In this document: piece by piece, positions 16,684-25,900 of the stretch
Layout: the number at the start of each line of letters is the position of its first letter
How positions within the stretch are numbered: position 1 is the first letter of the stretch
Translations under genes and position numbers: made by a program
The notes under the pieces: generated by a model
The model's input: the letters and a program-made list of their open reading frames with translations, nothing else
Told to the model about the DNA's origin: nothing
Database searches by the model: none
Source of the DNA: Pseudomonadota bacterium
GTDB taxonomy: Bacteria; Pseudomonadota; Alphaproteobacteria; Rhizobiales; Rhizobiaceae
Length of the DNA: 64,000 bases
Direction of reading: 5' to 3'
Assembly: GCA_023399465.1 (NCBI GenBank)
Contig: JAEWPB010000020.1
Span: 29,379-93,378 of the forward strand

Positions 16684-18214
16684 TGGTTCCGAGCCTTCCT
16701 GCGAGCGCATTGACGGCGGCTGACGCCATCGCCGAGCCGCCGCGGCGACCTCGAACGGCGATGAACGGTACTCCGCGGGGGTTGGCGACCAGGGCCTCCT
16801 TCGATTCCGCCGCACCGACGAACCCGACCGGAAAGCCGAGGATGATCGCCGGTCTCGGCGCGCCCTGATCGAGAAGTTCGAGCAGGCGGAACAGGGCGGT
16901 CGGGGCATTGCCGATGGCAACGACAGCGCCCTCCATCCGATCGGCCCAGAGGTCGACCTGCGCCGCCGAGCGGGTGTTTTCGATCTCGGCGGCGAGCGGC
17001 CGCACCCGCTCGTCATTGAGGAGGCATATTACATCGTTGTCGGCTGGCAGCAGCCTGCGGATGATGCCATGGCGCACCATCTCGGCGTCGCAAAGAACCG
17101 GCGCCCCGTTTTGCAGCGCCGCCGCGCCTGCTTCGAACGCGCCTTCAGAAAAGGCTATGTCGTCCGCGAGGTCGACCATGCCGCAGGCATGGACCAACCG
17201 GACGGCAAGGTCCGCCATCCCCTCAGGGAACCGCGCCAGATCCGCTTCCGCACGGATCGTCGCAAACGACTGCGCATAGATTGCGGCCGGGTCGCGGACG
17301 TAGTCGACGACAGGCGCCGGCGGAACGAGATCCTCGTGCCCGAGGCCAAGCATCCAGCCCTCCTCGTTGACCAGAGTGGAGAGGTCTTCCCCGGAAAGCC
17401 CCTTCGGCGGCTGCAGGAGCGTGCGCAACTGCCCGGCGGCATCGAAGCTGGCGAAGGCAAGCGCTGCCGTGCGCACCTGCGCCTCGTCCTTCACCTCGCC
17501 ATGCTTCGGCCGAACCGGAAACAGCGACGGATAGATCTCGGCAAGGACGCAAGGGCCATCGAGAGCCCGGTCGAAATGCGTTTCGAACGGCCAGACGCGA
17601 ACATGTTTCCCAAGAGGACTTTCATCGATGAAGCGCGAAAGGCGCGCGATGCCGAGCATCGCCTGCCCGCCGACGGAACCCGCATAGCAGAGCTTCCACA
17701 CCGGCTGCGCCGTGCGCGCCCGTTGCTCGACAAGCCGACGTTCAGGGATGCCCAACCCGGCGTAATCAGGACGCCTGGGCGCAAGCCCTTCTACCGACCG
17801 GCCATTCGGCACGCCCCAGAACATCGGAGCGGCCGCGAAATGCCGGCGGTTCAACTGCGCTGCCACCTCGAAGCGGTTGTTGGCATTGTCGTCGTCATCC
17901 CGCACCTCTGCCGCAAGCCGCCGCCACAGCGAACGCCAGCTTGCCTCCCCCGACAGACGCTCAGCCGCCCCCTTCGGATAGCCGAAGGCGAAATCGAAAC
18001 CGGCAAGCAGCCGCCGCCCCTCGGCAACCGATTTGGCAAGCAGCGTGTCGAGTTCATCCATGAAATCGCGACGCGTCGGAAAATTCCGGGTCCAGACGAC
18101 TTCGCTGGTCCTCTCCCGGCGTTCGACCAGGCATGCCCAGATCGAATCCTCGCCGCGCCGGGGAACGCTCGCCGCGGACCAGTCGACCATCAGGTATCGA
18201 TCGAACAGCGCCAT
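16676..18214 (-). CDS. cobH: Precorrin-8X methylmutase CobH with a long extra N-terminal domain
   Basis: A 512-residue protein. The C-terminal part, from about residue 305, is a complete CobH/CbiC: YVRDPAAIYAQSFATIRAE, then LVHACGM carrying the catalytic His (about 342), and VAIGNAPTALF and GFPVGFVGAAESK. It moves the C-11 methyl to C-12. The first 300 or so residues are not part of normal CobH (about 210 residues). They begin with MVDWSAASVPR and contain AGFDFAFGYPKG, which resembles the DUF429 RNase H-like family; this assignment is tentative. The ATG at 18214 overlaps the cbiX stop as TGATG; a GTG three bases earlier is also possible. No frameshift separates the two parts. Confidence 0.9.
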   Translation of the reverse strand: MALFDRYLMVDWSAASVPRRGEDSIWACLVERRERTSEVVWTRNFPTRRDFMDELDTLLAKSVAEGRRLLAGFDFAFGYPKGAAERLSGEASWRSLWRRLAAEVRDDDDNANNRFEVAAQLNRRHFAAAPMFWGVPNGRSVEGLAPRRPDYAGLGIPERRLVEQRARTAQPVWKLCYAGSVGGQAMLGIARLSRFIDESPLGKHVRVWPFETHFDRALDGPCVLAEIYPSLFPVRPKHGEVKDEAQVRTAALAFASFDAAGQLRTLLQPPKGLSGEDLSTLVNEEGWMLGLGHEDLVPPAPVVDYVRDPAAIYAQSFATIRAEADLARFPEGMADLAVRLVHACGMVDLADDIAFSEGAFEAGAAALQNGAPVLCDAEMVRHGIIRRLLPADNDVICLLNDERVRPLAAEIENTRSAAQVDLWADRMEGAVVAIGNAPTALFRLLELLDQGAPRPAIILGFPVGFVGAAESKEALVANPRGVPFIAVRGRRGGSAMASAAVNALAGRLGTNV

Positions 18215-19545
18215 CACGTCTTCTTCATCGATTTCGGCCCGAGCGGATGATCCGCATGCGGATAGGGCGCGTGGTGATGATGGTGATGCCCGTGATCATG
18301 GTGATGGTCGTGATGACCATGGTCGTGGTCGTGGTCGTGATGATGGTGGCCATGGGCATGGCTGTGGTCGTGATTATGATGGTGACCGCAACCGCAGTTC
18401 GGGCCATGCTCGTGCCCGCCGTGCCTGCCGCTCGACGGGGCATCGATCACGGCTTGTAGTTCGTCATCGGGCGCCGCATCGGCAAGGTGGGCATATCTGC
18501 CGCCGAGCGTGAACGAGGCGGAATAGTCGAAGACCGGCTGCAGATCGTTCGGCGCTGCGTGCGAATGCACCGGCGTCCAAGGCAGGCCATGCTCACGGCA
18601 AAACTCCTCCTCTCGGCAGGACGCATCGCAGTCGCCCTTGCACGGACAGTCTTCCAGTCCGCCGCCGATGCCTTCGACGTGGTGGTGATGGCTTTCCTGC
18701 GGCTGGCCGAGATCCGCTTCGAAGCCGAGCACCTGCTCGCGATACTTGCACATCTGGCAGTTCATCACCGCCGCACCGTCGAGGATCTCCTGCACGCGAT
18801 CCTGGAAGGTGTCGAGCACGAGCGGATGGTCATTGAGATAGCTCGCCTTGACGAACTGGATGTCGGGATGCCGCGCCGCCACCTCGTCGGTATAGCTGTA
18901 GATGCGCTTCACCAGCACGCCGGTGAAAAGGAAATACGGGAAGACGATGATGCGCTTGTAGCCGAGTCTCGCGGCATGCGTCAGGCCCGGTTCGACCAGC
19001 GGGAAGGTCACGCCCGAATAGCAGGTCTCGCCCCAGCCGAAGCCCATGCCTTCCCAGAGCATGCGCATCACCTTGGTGGCGTTCGAATTGGCGTCCGGAT
19101 CGGACGACCCGCGCCCGACGACCATCAGCAGCGTGTCGTGCCTGTCGATAAATCCGTGCTCGTTGTTGGCCTGATCCACGGCCTCCTGGATGCGATCACC
19201 GGCGGCGCGGATCATCTTCAGGTCGATGCCGAGTTCGCGGCCATAATTGATGACCATCCCAGGGTTCTGGGCCTGGTAGGTGTTGAGCACGGAAGGAATA
19301 TCGTTCTTGGCGTGGCCGGCGGCAAACAGCATGCCCGGCACCGCGAGCACGCGGGTCACGCCTTCGGCGCGCAGCCTGTCGAGGCCGGAGGCGATCACCG
19401 GGTTGCAGAATTCGAGATAGCCGTATTCGACCGGCATGTCGGGATTGCGCGCCTTCAGCGCCTCGGCGATCACGGCGAACTCACGCGCCGCGTTCTGGTT
19501 GCGGCTTCCGTGTCCGCACACCATGATTCCGAGTTTTTCCGTCAT
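18214..19545 (-). CDS. cbiX: CbiX-type cobalt chelatase, long form with His-rich tail
   Basis: A 443-residue CbiX-family protein, first gene of the minus-strand cob operon. The N-terminal half repeats the chelatase fold, with CGHGSRN near residue 10 and a second half containing LLMVVGRGSSDPDAN. After the catalytic region comes MNCQMC, the M-x-C-x2-C motif that binds an Fe-S cluster in long CbiX proteins. A Cys-rich stretch (CPCKGDCDASC) follows, then about 60 C-terminal residues dominated by His and Asp. CbiX inserts cobalt into sirohydrochlorin, the early step of the oxygen-independent route. The His-rich tail probably binds or stores metal. The ATG at 19545 (MTEKLGIMVCGHGS) is the start; the frame extends ten codons further upstream. 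Confidence 0.88.
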   Translation of the reverse strand: MTEKLGIMVCGHGSRNQNAAREFAVIAEALKARNPDMPVEYGYLEFCNPVIASGLDRLRAEGVTRVLAVPGMLFAAGHAKNDIPSVLNTYQAQNPGMVINYGRELGIDLKMIRAAGDRIQEAVDQANNEHGFIDRHDTLLMVVGRGSSDPDANSNATKVMRMLWEGMGFGWGETCYSGVTFPLVEPGLTHAARLGYKRIIVFPYFLFTGVLVKRIYSYTDEVAARHPDIQFVKASYLNDHPLVLDTFQDRVQEILDGAAVMNCQMCKYREQVLGFEADLGQPQESHHHHVEGIGGGLEDCPCKGDCDASCREEEFCREHGLPWTPVHSHAAPNDLQPVFDYSASFTLGGRYAHLADAAPDDELQAVIDAPSSGRHGGHEHGPNCGCGHHHNHDHSHAHGHHHHDHDHDHGHHDHHHDHGHHHHHHAPYPHADHPLGPKSMKKT

Positions 19546-19853
19546 TTCAAAAGGCCTCCAATGCTTCGTCTTCAACAGGATGCACGAAGCGCCGGAGCTG
19601 GAAAACCAGCTCCGCGGCCATTGGGACAGCTCCGGATCAGACCCCCTGTATGGGTCGGTCGCACCGGAATCTCTTAAGCCTGAAAATCAGGCGCCGTCGC
19701 ACATTGAAAAAAGGTGTAGCCGAGGCGGTGATACGGGTCAAACCGGATTGCGGCATATCAAGCGATAGTTGCGCCGCGACTGACTGTGAGCTTCCGCCAC
19801 GGCCTTTCCATTTCTCGCAATCCGGCGTTCGTCGCCGACATTTGGCTCGAATT
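19546..19853 (-). promoter_or_regulatory. Structured leader of the cbiX operon
   Basis: This 308-base gap upstream of cbiX has no gene. It carries three clear hairpins: GGAGCTGG/CCAGCTCC near 19593-19614, GCCTGA/TCAGGC near 19678-19692, and GACCC/GGGTC near 19640-19656. None is followed by a T-run. I could not match the classic cobalamin aptamer (no B12 box GCCACTG found). One 13-base string, GACCCATACAGGG on the minus strand, also occurs in the cobalamin riboswitch upstream of cbtB. Promoter and regulatory RNA are likely here, but no element can be named. Confidence 0.4.
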
Positions 19854-20831
19854 TCAGGGACGTAGCAGGATCTTGCCGTGCCGCCCGGCCGTCACTGCCG
19901 CCGATGCCGCTTTGGCGATATCGGACAATGGGAAGACGCCGCCCACCTGCAGCCTGACCACTCCCGCTTCCACCAGGCGCAGCAGCTCGCCGATCATCGC
20001 GGCGATTTGCTGTGGCGGGGTGGTCTGCAGCATCCGGGAAAGCCAGAAGCCCTTCACCACCGCCTGCTTGAAGATCAGGTCGCCGGCGGAAATCTGCATC
20101 GGCTTGCCCGACATCGCTCCGAAGGAAACCAGCAGACCATTCTCGCCAACCAGCGAAAGCAGCTCCCCCGAGGCCTCGCCGCCGACCCCGTCGATCGCGC
20201 TGGCGATCGCGTTGCCGCCGACGATCGCCTCGACCTTGGCCCGCCAGTCGGCATCGGAGGTGGACACGATATTGGCTATCCCGAGACCGGCGAGTTCCGC
20301 GACCGCCTCCGGGCGGCGGACGAGATTGATGACGTTGATGCCGCGACTTTTCGCAACCATCGCCAGTACCTTGGCAACGGCGCCATTGGCGGCATTCTGC
20401 ACGACCCACTGCCCCGGCCGTGCATCCGTGAACTTGAGGACGCACAAGGCACTGAGCGGCATGCTGATCAGTTGCGCCGCCGTCCCGTCATCGATGCCGT
20501 CAGGCACCGGCACGGCAGAGGTTGCATTGGCGATGAAGTATTCGGCCCAGGCGCCGTGCACGCCGCTGACCGAAACACGCTGGCCGACCGCAAGGCCGCT
20601 GACCCCGTCGCCGAGCGCATCGATGACACCGACGGCCTCGCTGCCGCCGATCGCCGGCAGTTGCGGCTTGTATCCGTAGCGACCGGCGACCGTCAGCAGG
20701 TCGTGATTGTGGATCGCCGAAAGGATCGTCTTCACCCGGACCTGCCCCGCCCCGGGTTCCGGAAGCGCGCAATCCTCGACCTTGAGGACCATGGAGGGAT
20801 CGCCGAAAGAGTGGTGGACTGCGCCGAGCAT
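19854..20831 (-). CDS. Zinc-type medium-chain dehydrogenase/quinone oxidoreductase family protein
   Basis: A 325-residue NAD(P)H-dependent oxidoreductase of the MDR superfamily. The N-terminal GroES-like part contains SAIHNHDLLTVAGRYGYKP. The nucleotide-binding part has VQNAANGAVAKVLAM near residues 147-161, where the usual glycine-rich motif is modified. There is no structural-zinc Cys cluster, so it resembles the enoyl-thioester reductase (Etr/MECR) and quinone oxidoreductase branch rather than alcohol dehydrogenase. The ATG at 20831 (MLGAVHHSFGDP) is preferred to an upstream lysine-rich extension. Substrate unknown. It is not obviously tied to the cob genes on either side. Confidence 0.82.
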   Translation of the reverse strand: MLGAVHHSFGDPSMVLKVEDCALPEPGAGQVRVKTILSAIHNHDLLTVAGRYGYKPQLPAIGGSEAVGVIDALGDGVSGLAVGQRVSVSGVHGAWAEYFIANATSAVPVPDGIDDGTAAQLISMPLSALCVLKFTDARPGQWVVQNAANGAVAKVLAMVAKSRGINVINLVRRPEAVAELAGLGIANIVSTSDADWRAKVEAIVGGNAIASAIDGVGGEASGELLSLVGENGLLVSFGAMSGKPMQISAGDLIFKQAVVKGFWLSRMLQTTPPQQIAAMIGELLRLVEAGVVRLQVGGVFPLSDIAKAASAAVTAGRHGKILLRP

Positions 20832-21054
20832 GGACTTTCCTTTTTTTTTCGCGGCTTCGCGCCTGCGCTTCAAGCTCTGGAATGGCTATTCACGACATAG
20901 GACGGGCTCGGCAACGTTCAAGCCGGCCGGACACCTGTCCCTCCCGTCATTGACGCACCGACTTCCCAAAGGGGGCGTCAGATGCTCTTTCTGGCTGCTG
21001 TACTTTCTGCCATAAGGCTGAACTCTCTTTTTTGCTCATATCCGAGTCTGTACC

Positions 21055-21840
21055 TTGACCGATATTCTGCCCCAAGTCCTGCTGTTCCTCGTCCTTGTCG
21101 CATTCATCGCCGGCTTCATCGATTCAATTGCGGGTGGTGGCGGCCTGATCACCATTCCGGCGATGCTGCTTGCCGGGATCCCGCCGCTGGAAACGCTCGG
21201 CACCAACAAGCTCCAGGGACTGTTCGGATCGGGCTCGGCGACCCTCGCCTATGCGCGCCATGGCCATGTCGACCTTGGCGAACAATGGCCTCTGGCCGCC
21301 ATGACGATCCTCGGCGGCGGCCTTGGCGCGATCCTTGCCACCGTCGTGCCCGCCGAGGTGCTGAGCGGCATGCTGCCGTTCCTGCTGGTGGCGATCGCTC
21401 TCTATTTCGGCTTCAAGCCCAATCTCAGCGATATCGACAAGCACCGGCGGATGGCGCCGCTCGCCTTCGGCCTGACCGTCGTGCCGGCGATTGGCTTCTA
21501 TGACGGGGTGTTCGGGCCGGGCACCGGTTCGTTCTTCATGCTCGCCTTCGTGGCGCTTGCCGGTTTCGGCGTGCTCAAGGCCACGGCGCACACGAAGCTT
21601 CTGAACTTCGGCTCCAATATCGGCGCCTTTGCCGTGTTCCTCGGTTTCGGCGTGATATTGTGGAAAGTCGGCCTGCTGATGGGCATCGGCCAGTTCCTCG
21701 GCGCGCAACTCGGCTCGCGCTTCGCGATGAAGAACGGCGCCAGGATCATCAAGCCGCTGCTTGTCGTTACCTGCCTGGCGCTCGCCGTAAAGCTGGCCTC
21801 CGACCCCGCCAATCCGGTCAGGGTCTGGCTCGGTTTCTAG
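21055..21840 (+). CDS. TSUP (TauE/SafE, YfcA-like) family membrane transporter
   Basis: A 261-residue inner-membrane protein with about eight hydrophobic segments. It has the duplicated family signature: GFIDSIAGGGGLITIP near residues 21-36 and FYDGVFGPGTGSFFML near residues 146-161. TSUP proteins export sulfite or sulfoacetate, or move other organic anions. The start is a TTG at 21055. It converges on the EamA gene, with the two stop codons sharing CTAG. It lies on the opposite strand to the cobalamin genes, so no functional link is implied. Confidence 0.85.
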   Translation: MTDILPQVLLFLVLVAFIAGFIDSIAGGGGLITIPAMLLAGIPPLETLGTNKLQGLFGSGSATLAYARHGHVDLGEQWPLAAMTILGGGLGAILATVVPAEVLSGMLPFLLVAIALYFGFKPNLSDIDKHRRMAPLAFGLTVVPAIGFYDGVFGPGTGSFFMLAFVALAGFGVLKATAHTKLLNFGSNIGAFAVFLGFGVILWKVGLLMGIGQFLGAQLGSRFAMKNGARIIKPLLVVTCLALAVKLASDPANPVRVWLGF

Positions 21841-22262
21841 AAGATCGCCAGAAGCACCGCGCCGGTCGCGATCAGGGCGACCGCGAACCAGTGGATAAGG
21901 TTGAGTTTCTCACCAAGGAAGATGACGCCGAAAATGGCGACCAGCACGATCGACAGCTTGTCGACCGGGGCGACACGCGCGGCATCGCCGAGCTTCAGCG
22001 CCCGGAAATAGGCAAGCCAGGACGCGCCGGTGGCAAGCCCGGAAAGCGTCAGGAAGATCCAGGTCTTCGCCGAGATGGTCGACGGCGACTGCCACTGCCC
22101 GGTCGCCAGCACGATGGCGCCGAGGGTGAAGAAGATCACCACCGTGCGGATGAGGGTCGCGAGATCGGAATTGACGCCCGCCACGCCGATCTTGCCGAAG
22201 ATCGCCGTGAGCGCAGCGAAGGCGGCGGAAAGAAGCGCCCAGAATACCCAGCCGTTGCTCAT
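21837..22262 (-). CDS. Single-domain EamA-type membrane protein at the end of the cob operon
   Basis: A 141-residue hydrophobic protein with about five membrane segments and EamA motifs (IFGKIGVAGV, RALKLGDAARVAPVDKLS, FLGEKL). Typical EamA transporters have two such domains and about 300 residues, so this is a half-size, probably dimeric, DMT-type transporter. Its ATG overlaps the cobO stop by one base (TGATG), so it is probably translated with the cobalamin operon, and its 3' end overlaps the convergent TSUP gene. A role in moving cobalt, DMB or a corrin precursor would fit the position, but nothing in the sequence proves it. Confidence 0.8.
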   Translation of the reverse strand: MSNGWVFWALLSAAFAALTAIFGKIGVAGVNSDLATLIRTVVIFFTLGAIVLATGQWQSPSTISAKTWIFLTLSGLATGASWLAYFRALKLGDAARVAPVDKLSIVLVAIFGVIFLGEKLNLIHWFAVALIATGAVLLAIF

Positions 22263-22948
22263 CAGAATTCGACGCCGACCTGTGCCTTGATCCCCGAGCG
22301 GAAGGGATGCTTCAGCAATTCCATTTCGGTCGCCAGATCGGCGATCTCGAGCAGTTCGTCGCTGGCGTTGCGGCCGGTCAGCACGACATGGGTCATGTAG
22401 GGTTTTTCTTCTTTCAGGAATGTCACCACATCGTTGATGTCGATGTAGTCGTAGCGGATGGCGATGTTGATCTCGTCGAGCAGCACCATCGTGTTATTCT
22501 CGTCGCGGATCAGTTCCTTGGCCTTCTCCCAGGCGGCCTGCGCCATGGCCACGTCGCGCGCGCGGTCCTGGGTTTCCCAGGTAAAACCCTCGCCCATGGT
22601 GTGGAACTGGCAGATATCGGAAAAGTGCTTCAGGATCAGGTCGCGTTCGCCGGTCGACTTCGCGCCCTTGATGAACTGCACGACGGCGCAGCGCCTGCCG
22701 TGCGCGATGTGCCGGAAGATCATCCCGAAGGCGGCCGAAGACTTGCCCTTGCCCTTGCCGGTATGGACGATGACCAGCCCCTTCTCGTCGGTCTTGGTCG
22801 CCATGATCTTGTCCCGGGCGGCCTTCTTCTTGGCCATCTTCTCGGCGTGACGGGCGAGTTCCTCGGGGCTGATGGTCTCGTTGGTTACAGGGTTGTCCGT
22901 CATGCTTTCCATCTCCGCGAATGCCAGCAGCTCTTTCGTGGCATCCAT
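22262..22948 (-). CDS. cobO: Cob(I)yrinic acid a,c-diamide adenosyltransferase
   Basis: A 228-residue CobO/BtuR-type corrinoid adenosyltransferase. The ATP-binding loop HTGKGKGKSSAAFG lies near residues 61-74. Family motifs VQFIKGAKSTGERD and LLDEINIAIRYDYID follow. It transfers the 5'-deoxyadenosyl group of ATP to cobalt. Two ATG codons are possible: 22948, or 22912 (MESMTDNPVTNE). It lies 20 bases downstream of cobN in the riboswitch-controlled operon. Confidence 0.94.
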   Translation of the reverse strand: MDATKELLAFAEMESMTDNPVTNETISPEELARHAEKMAKKKAARDKIMATKTDEKGLVIVHTGKGKGKSSAAFGMIFRHIAHGRRCAVVQFIKGAKSTGERDLILKHFSDICQFHTMGEGFTWETQDRARDVAMAQAAWEKAKELIRDENNTMVLLDEINIAIRYDYIDINDVVTFLKEEKPYMTHVVLTGRNASDELLEIADLATEMELLKHPFRSGIKAQVGVEF

Positions 22949-22968
22949 TATTCATTCTCTCAGAAGAG

Positions 22969-25900
22969 TCACGCTTTTGCGATACCACCACGCGCCGTCG
23001 CCATGGAAGCGGCTTCCGCAAGCGCGGCGAGATCGAACCTCGCCGAGTTCGAGCGCGGGTTCCAGAGCCCCCGGTCGATCGCTTCCTGCAGCCGCTCGGC
23101 CATTTCCTTCAGCGCGAGGGGGTTCTTGTCGGCCATGAAATCCCGGACCTCGGCATCCACCACGAAGGCCCGGTAGACGGCTTCGAAGTGATGGTCGCGC
23201 ACGGCACCCGTGGTCGCCGAGAAGGCGAACATGTAATCGACCGTGGCGGCAATCTCGAAAGCGCCCTTGTAGCCGTGACGCATGACGCCGGCGATCCACT
23301 TCGGATTGACCACCCGGGCCCGGACGACCCGGCCGATCTCCTCCTCCAGCGATCGGATCACCGGCTTTTCCGGCCGCGAGTGATCGTTGTGGTAAACGGC
23401 AGGGCGGGCGCCGGAGACATGCTCGATCGCCGCGGTCATGCCGCCCTCGAACTGGTAATAGTCGTCACTGTCGAGAAGGTCATGCTCGCGGTTGTCCTGG
23501 TTCTGCACCACGGCTTCGACAGAACGCAACCGCTCCTCGAAAAGCCCGCGTTCGGCCTTGCCTTCCTCGCCGGCGCCATAGGCATAGCCGCCCCAGACGA
23601 GATAGGCTTCGGCGAGATCGCCGCGGCGCTCCCAGCCCTTCTCGTCGATCAGCGCCTGCAGGCCAGCGCCGTAAGCGCCCGGCTTCGAGCCGAAGACGCG
23701 GTAGCCGGCGCGGCGGGACGCGGCCTTCGCGTCCATCCCCTCCGCCACCAGACCGGCCGCTTCACGGCGCATGCGGGCTGCAATCGGGTTGTCGGCCTCG
23801 TCCTCGTCGAGTTGGCCGATGGCGCGGATCGCCTTGTCGATGAGCGCGATCTGCTCGGGGAATGCATCGCGGAAAAAGCCGGAGATCCGGAGCGTGACGT
23901 CGACCCGCGGCCGGCGAAGCATGGCGGGCGGAACGATCTCGTAGCCGGTGACGCGGCGCGAGGCATTGTCCCAGACTGGCTTGACGCCGATCAGGGCCAG
24001 CGCCTGGGCGATATCGTCGCCGCCGGTGCGCATGTTCGAGGTGCCCCAGGCGGTCAGGCCGAACGAGGTCGGCCATTCGCCGTGGTCCTGCACGTAGCGG
24101 GTGATGAGAAGTTCGGCCGATTTCTTTCCCAGCTCATAGGCCGCCGCCGTCGGCACCGCGCGACTGTCGACCGAATAGAAATTCCTGCCCGTCGGCAACA
24201 CGTCGGGCCGTCCACGGGTCGGGGCCCCGGATGGCCCGGGCGCCACGAAGCGGCCGGCAAGCCCCGTCAGCAGCGCCTCGATTTCCGCCGGACCGGATTG
24301 CCGGACCGAGGGCGCCAATCGTTGCTCAATCTCATCGAGAACCGCTCTCGTACGCGGCCACGCCTCAGGGCAAGCGCAGGCGCCCTCCACGAGGTTCGCG
24401 GCGAGCAGTTCTATGCGTTCGACAGTGTCGCCATGGGAACGCCACGGGCTTTCCGAGACCGCGACCAGCAGCTCCGGCCTCGGCCCCTGCCATGCGGCCG
24501 CCATGTCGCAATCGAGCGGATCGAAGCCGTCGAGGCCGGCGTCCGCCGCGATCGCCCGCTGCAGGCTGGCGTCACCGCCCTCGCCAAGACCGCGCGGCAC
24601 GCGTGCCAGAGCCACGACAAGATCGGTCAGCAGACGGCCTTCGGGAGCGAGCCCGAAGATATGCAGGCCGTCGCGGATCTGCATTTCCTTGAGATCGCAG
24701 AGATAGGCGTCGAGCTTGGCGAGTGCCGTATCCTCCGCCTCGCCCGTTGCGATGCCGGCATCCCGGTCGAGACCGATATCGGTGACGAGTTCGAGGATCT
24801 GCTTCTTCAGCAACCGGAGACGTCGCGGATCGCCGCCCGCCGCTTCGTAGTACTCGTCGACCAGCGCCTCGAGATCCTTGAGCGGCCCATAGCTTTCGGC
24901 ACGCGTCAGCGGCGGCGTCAGATGGTCGATGATGACCGCGCTGGTCCGGCGCTTGGCCTGCGTGCCTTCACCCGGATCGTTGACGATAAAGGGATAGAGA
25001 TGCGGCAGCGGCCCGAACACCGCCTCGGGATAGCAGTTCTCCGAAAGCGCCAGCGCCTTGCCGGGCAGCCATTCGAGGTTGCCGTGCTTGCCCATGTGCA
25101 CGATCGCATGGGCACCATAGACGGTCCGCAGATACGCATAGAACGCGAGATAGCCGTGCGGGGGCACCAGATCCGGCGAGTGATAGGTTTCCTTCGGATC
25201 GATGTTGTAGCCGCGCGCCGGCTGGATGCAGACCAGCACCTCGCCGAAGCGGGAAAGCGGCAGGGCGAAGCGCCCGTCGATGAAGAATGGGTCAGTCTCA
25301 GGACGTCCCCAGCGGGCGGTGACTTCGCCTTGAATCCTTTCTGGAAGGGTTTTGAAGAACGCATTGTATTGATTCAGCGAAATCGTTTCGCGGATCTCGC
25401 GATCATGGTTCTCCGCGTTCGTCGGGCCGGCCATCAGGTGGCGCATCAGCGCGTCGCTATCGGCGGGAAGATTGGCGATAGCGTAGCCCTCCCGCGCCAT
25501 CGCCCTCAGTACTTCCATGGTGCCCGCGGGCGTATCGAGGCCGACGCCGTTTCCGAGCCGCCCGTCGCGGTTCGGATAGTTGGCCATGATAAGCGCCACG
25601 CGCCGATCCCCGACCGGAGCGCGCCTGAGCCGCGCCCAGTTGGCCGCCAGCTGCGCCACGAAACGGATCCGGTCGTCGAGCGGCTCGTGGCTGACGATGT
25701 TCGTCTGCGTCAGTTCGTCGAAGCGGGCTGCCGACTTGAACGACACCGCCCGCGACAGCACCCGTCCGTCGACCTCCGGGAGCGCCACGTTCATCGCCAG
25801 GTCGCGGGCGGAAAGCCCCTGCGTCGACGTTTCCCAGGCCTCGCGGCTCGAACCGGAGAAGATCGCCTGCAGCACCACGGCGCCGCCTTCGTCGAGCACC

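Noticed and set aside
18260..18400. Repeated CAT/GTG triplets resembling a CRISPR or microsatellite
   Set aside because: They encode the His-rich tail of CbiX in frame; no spacer-repeat structure is present.
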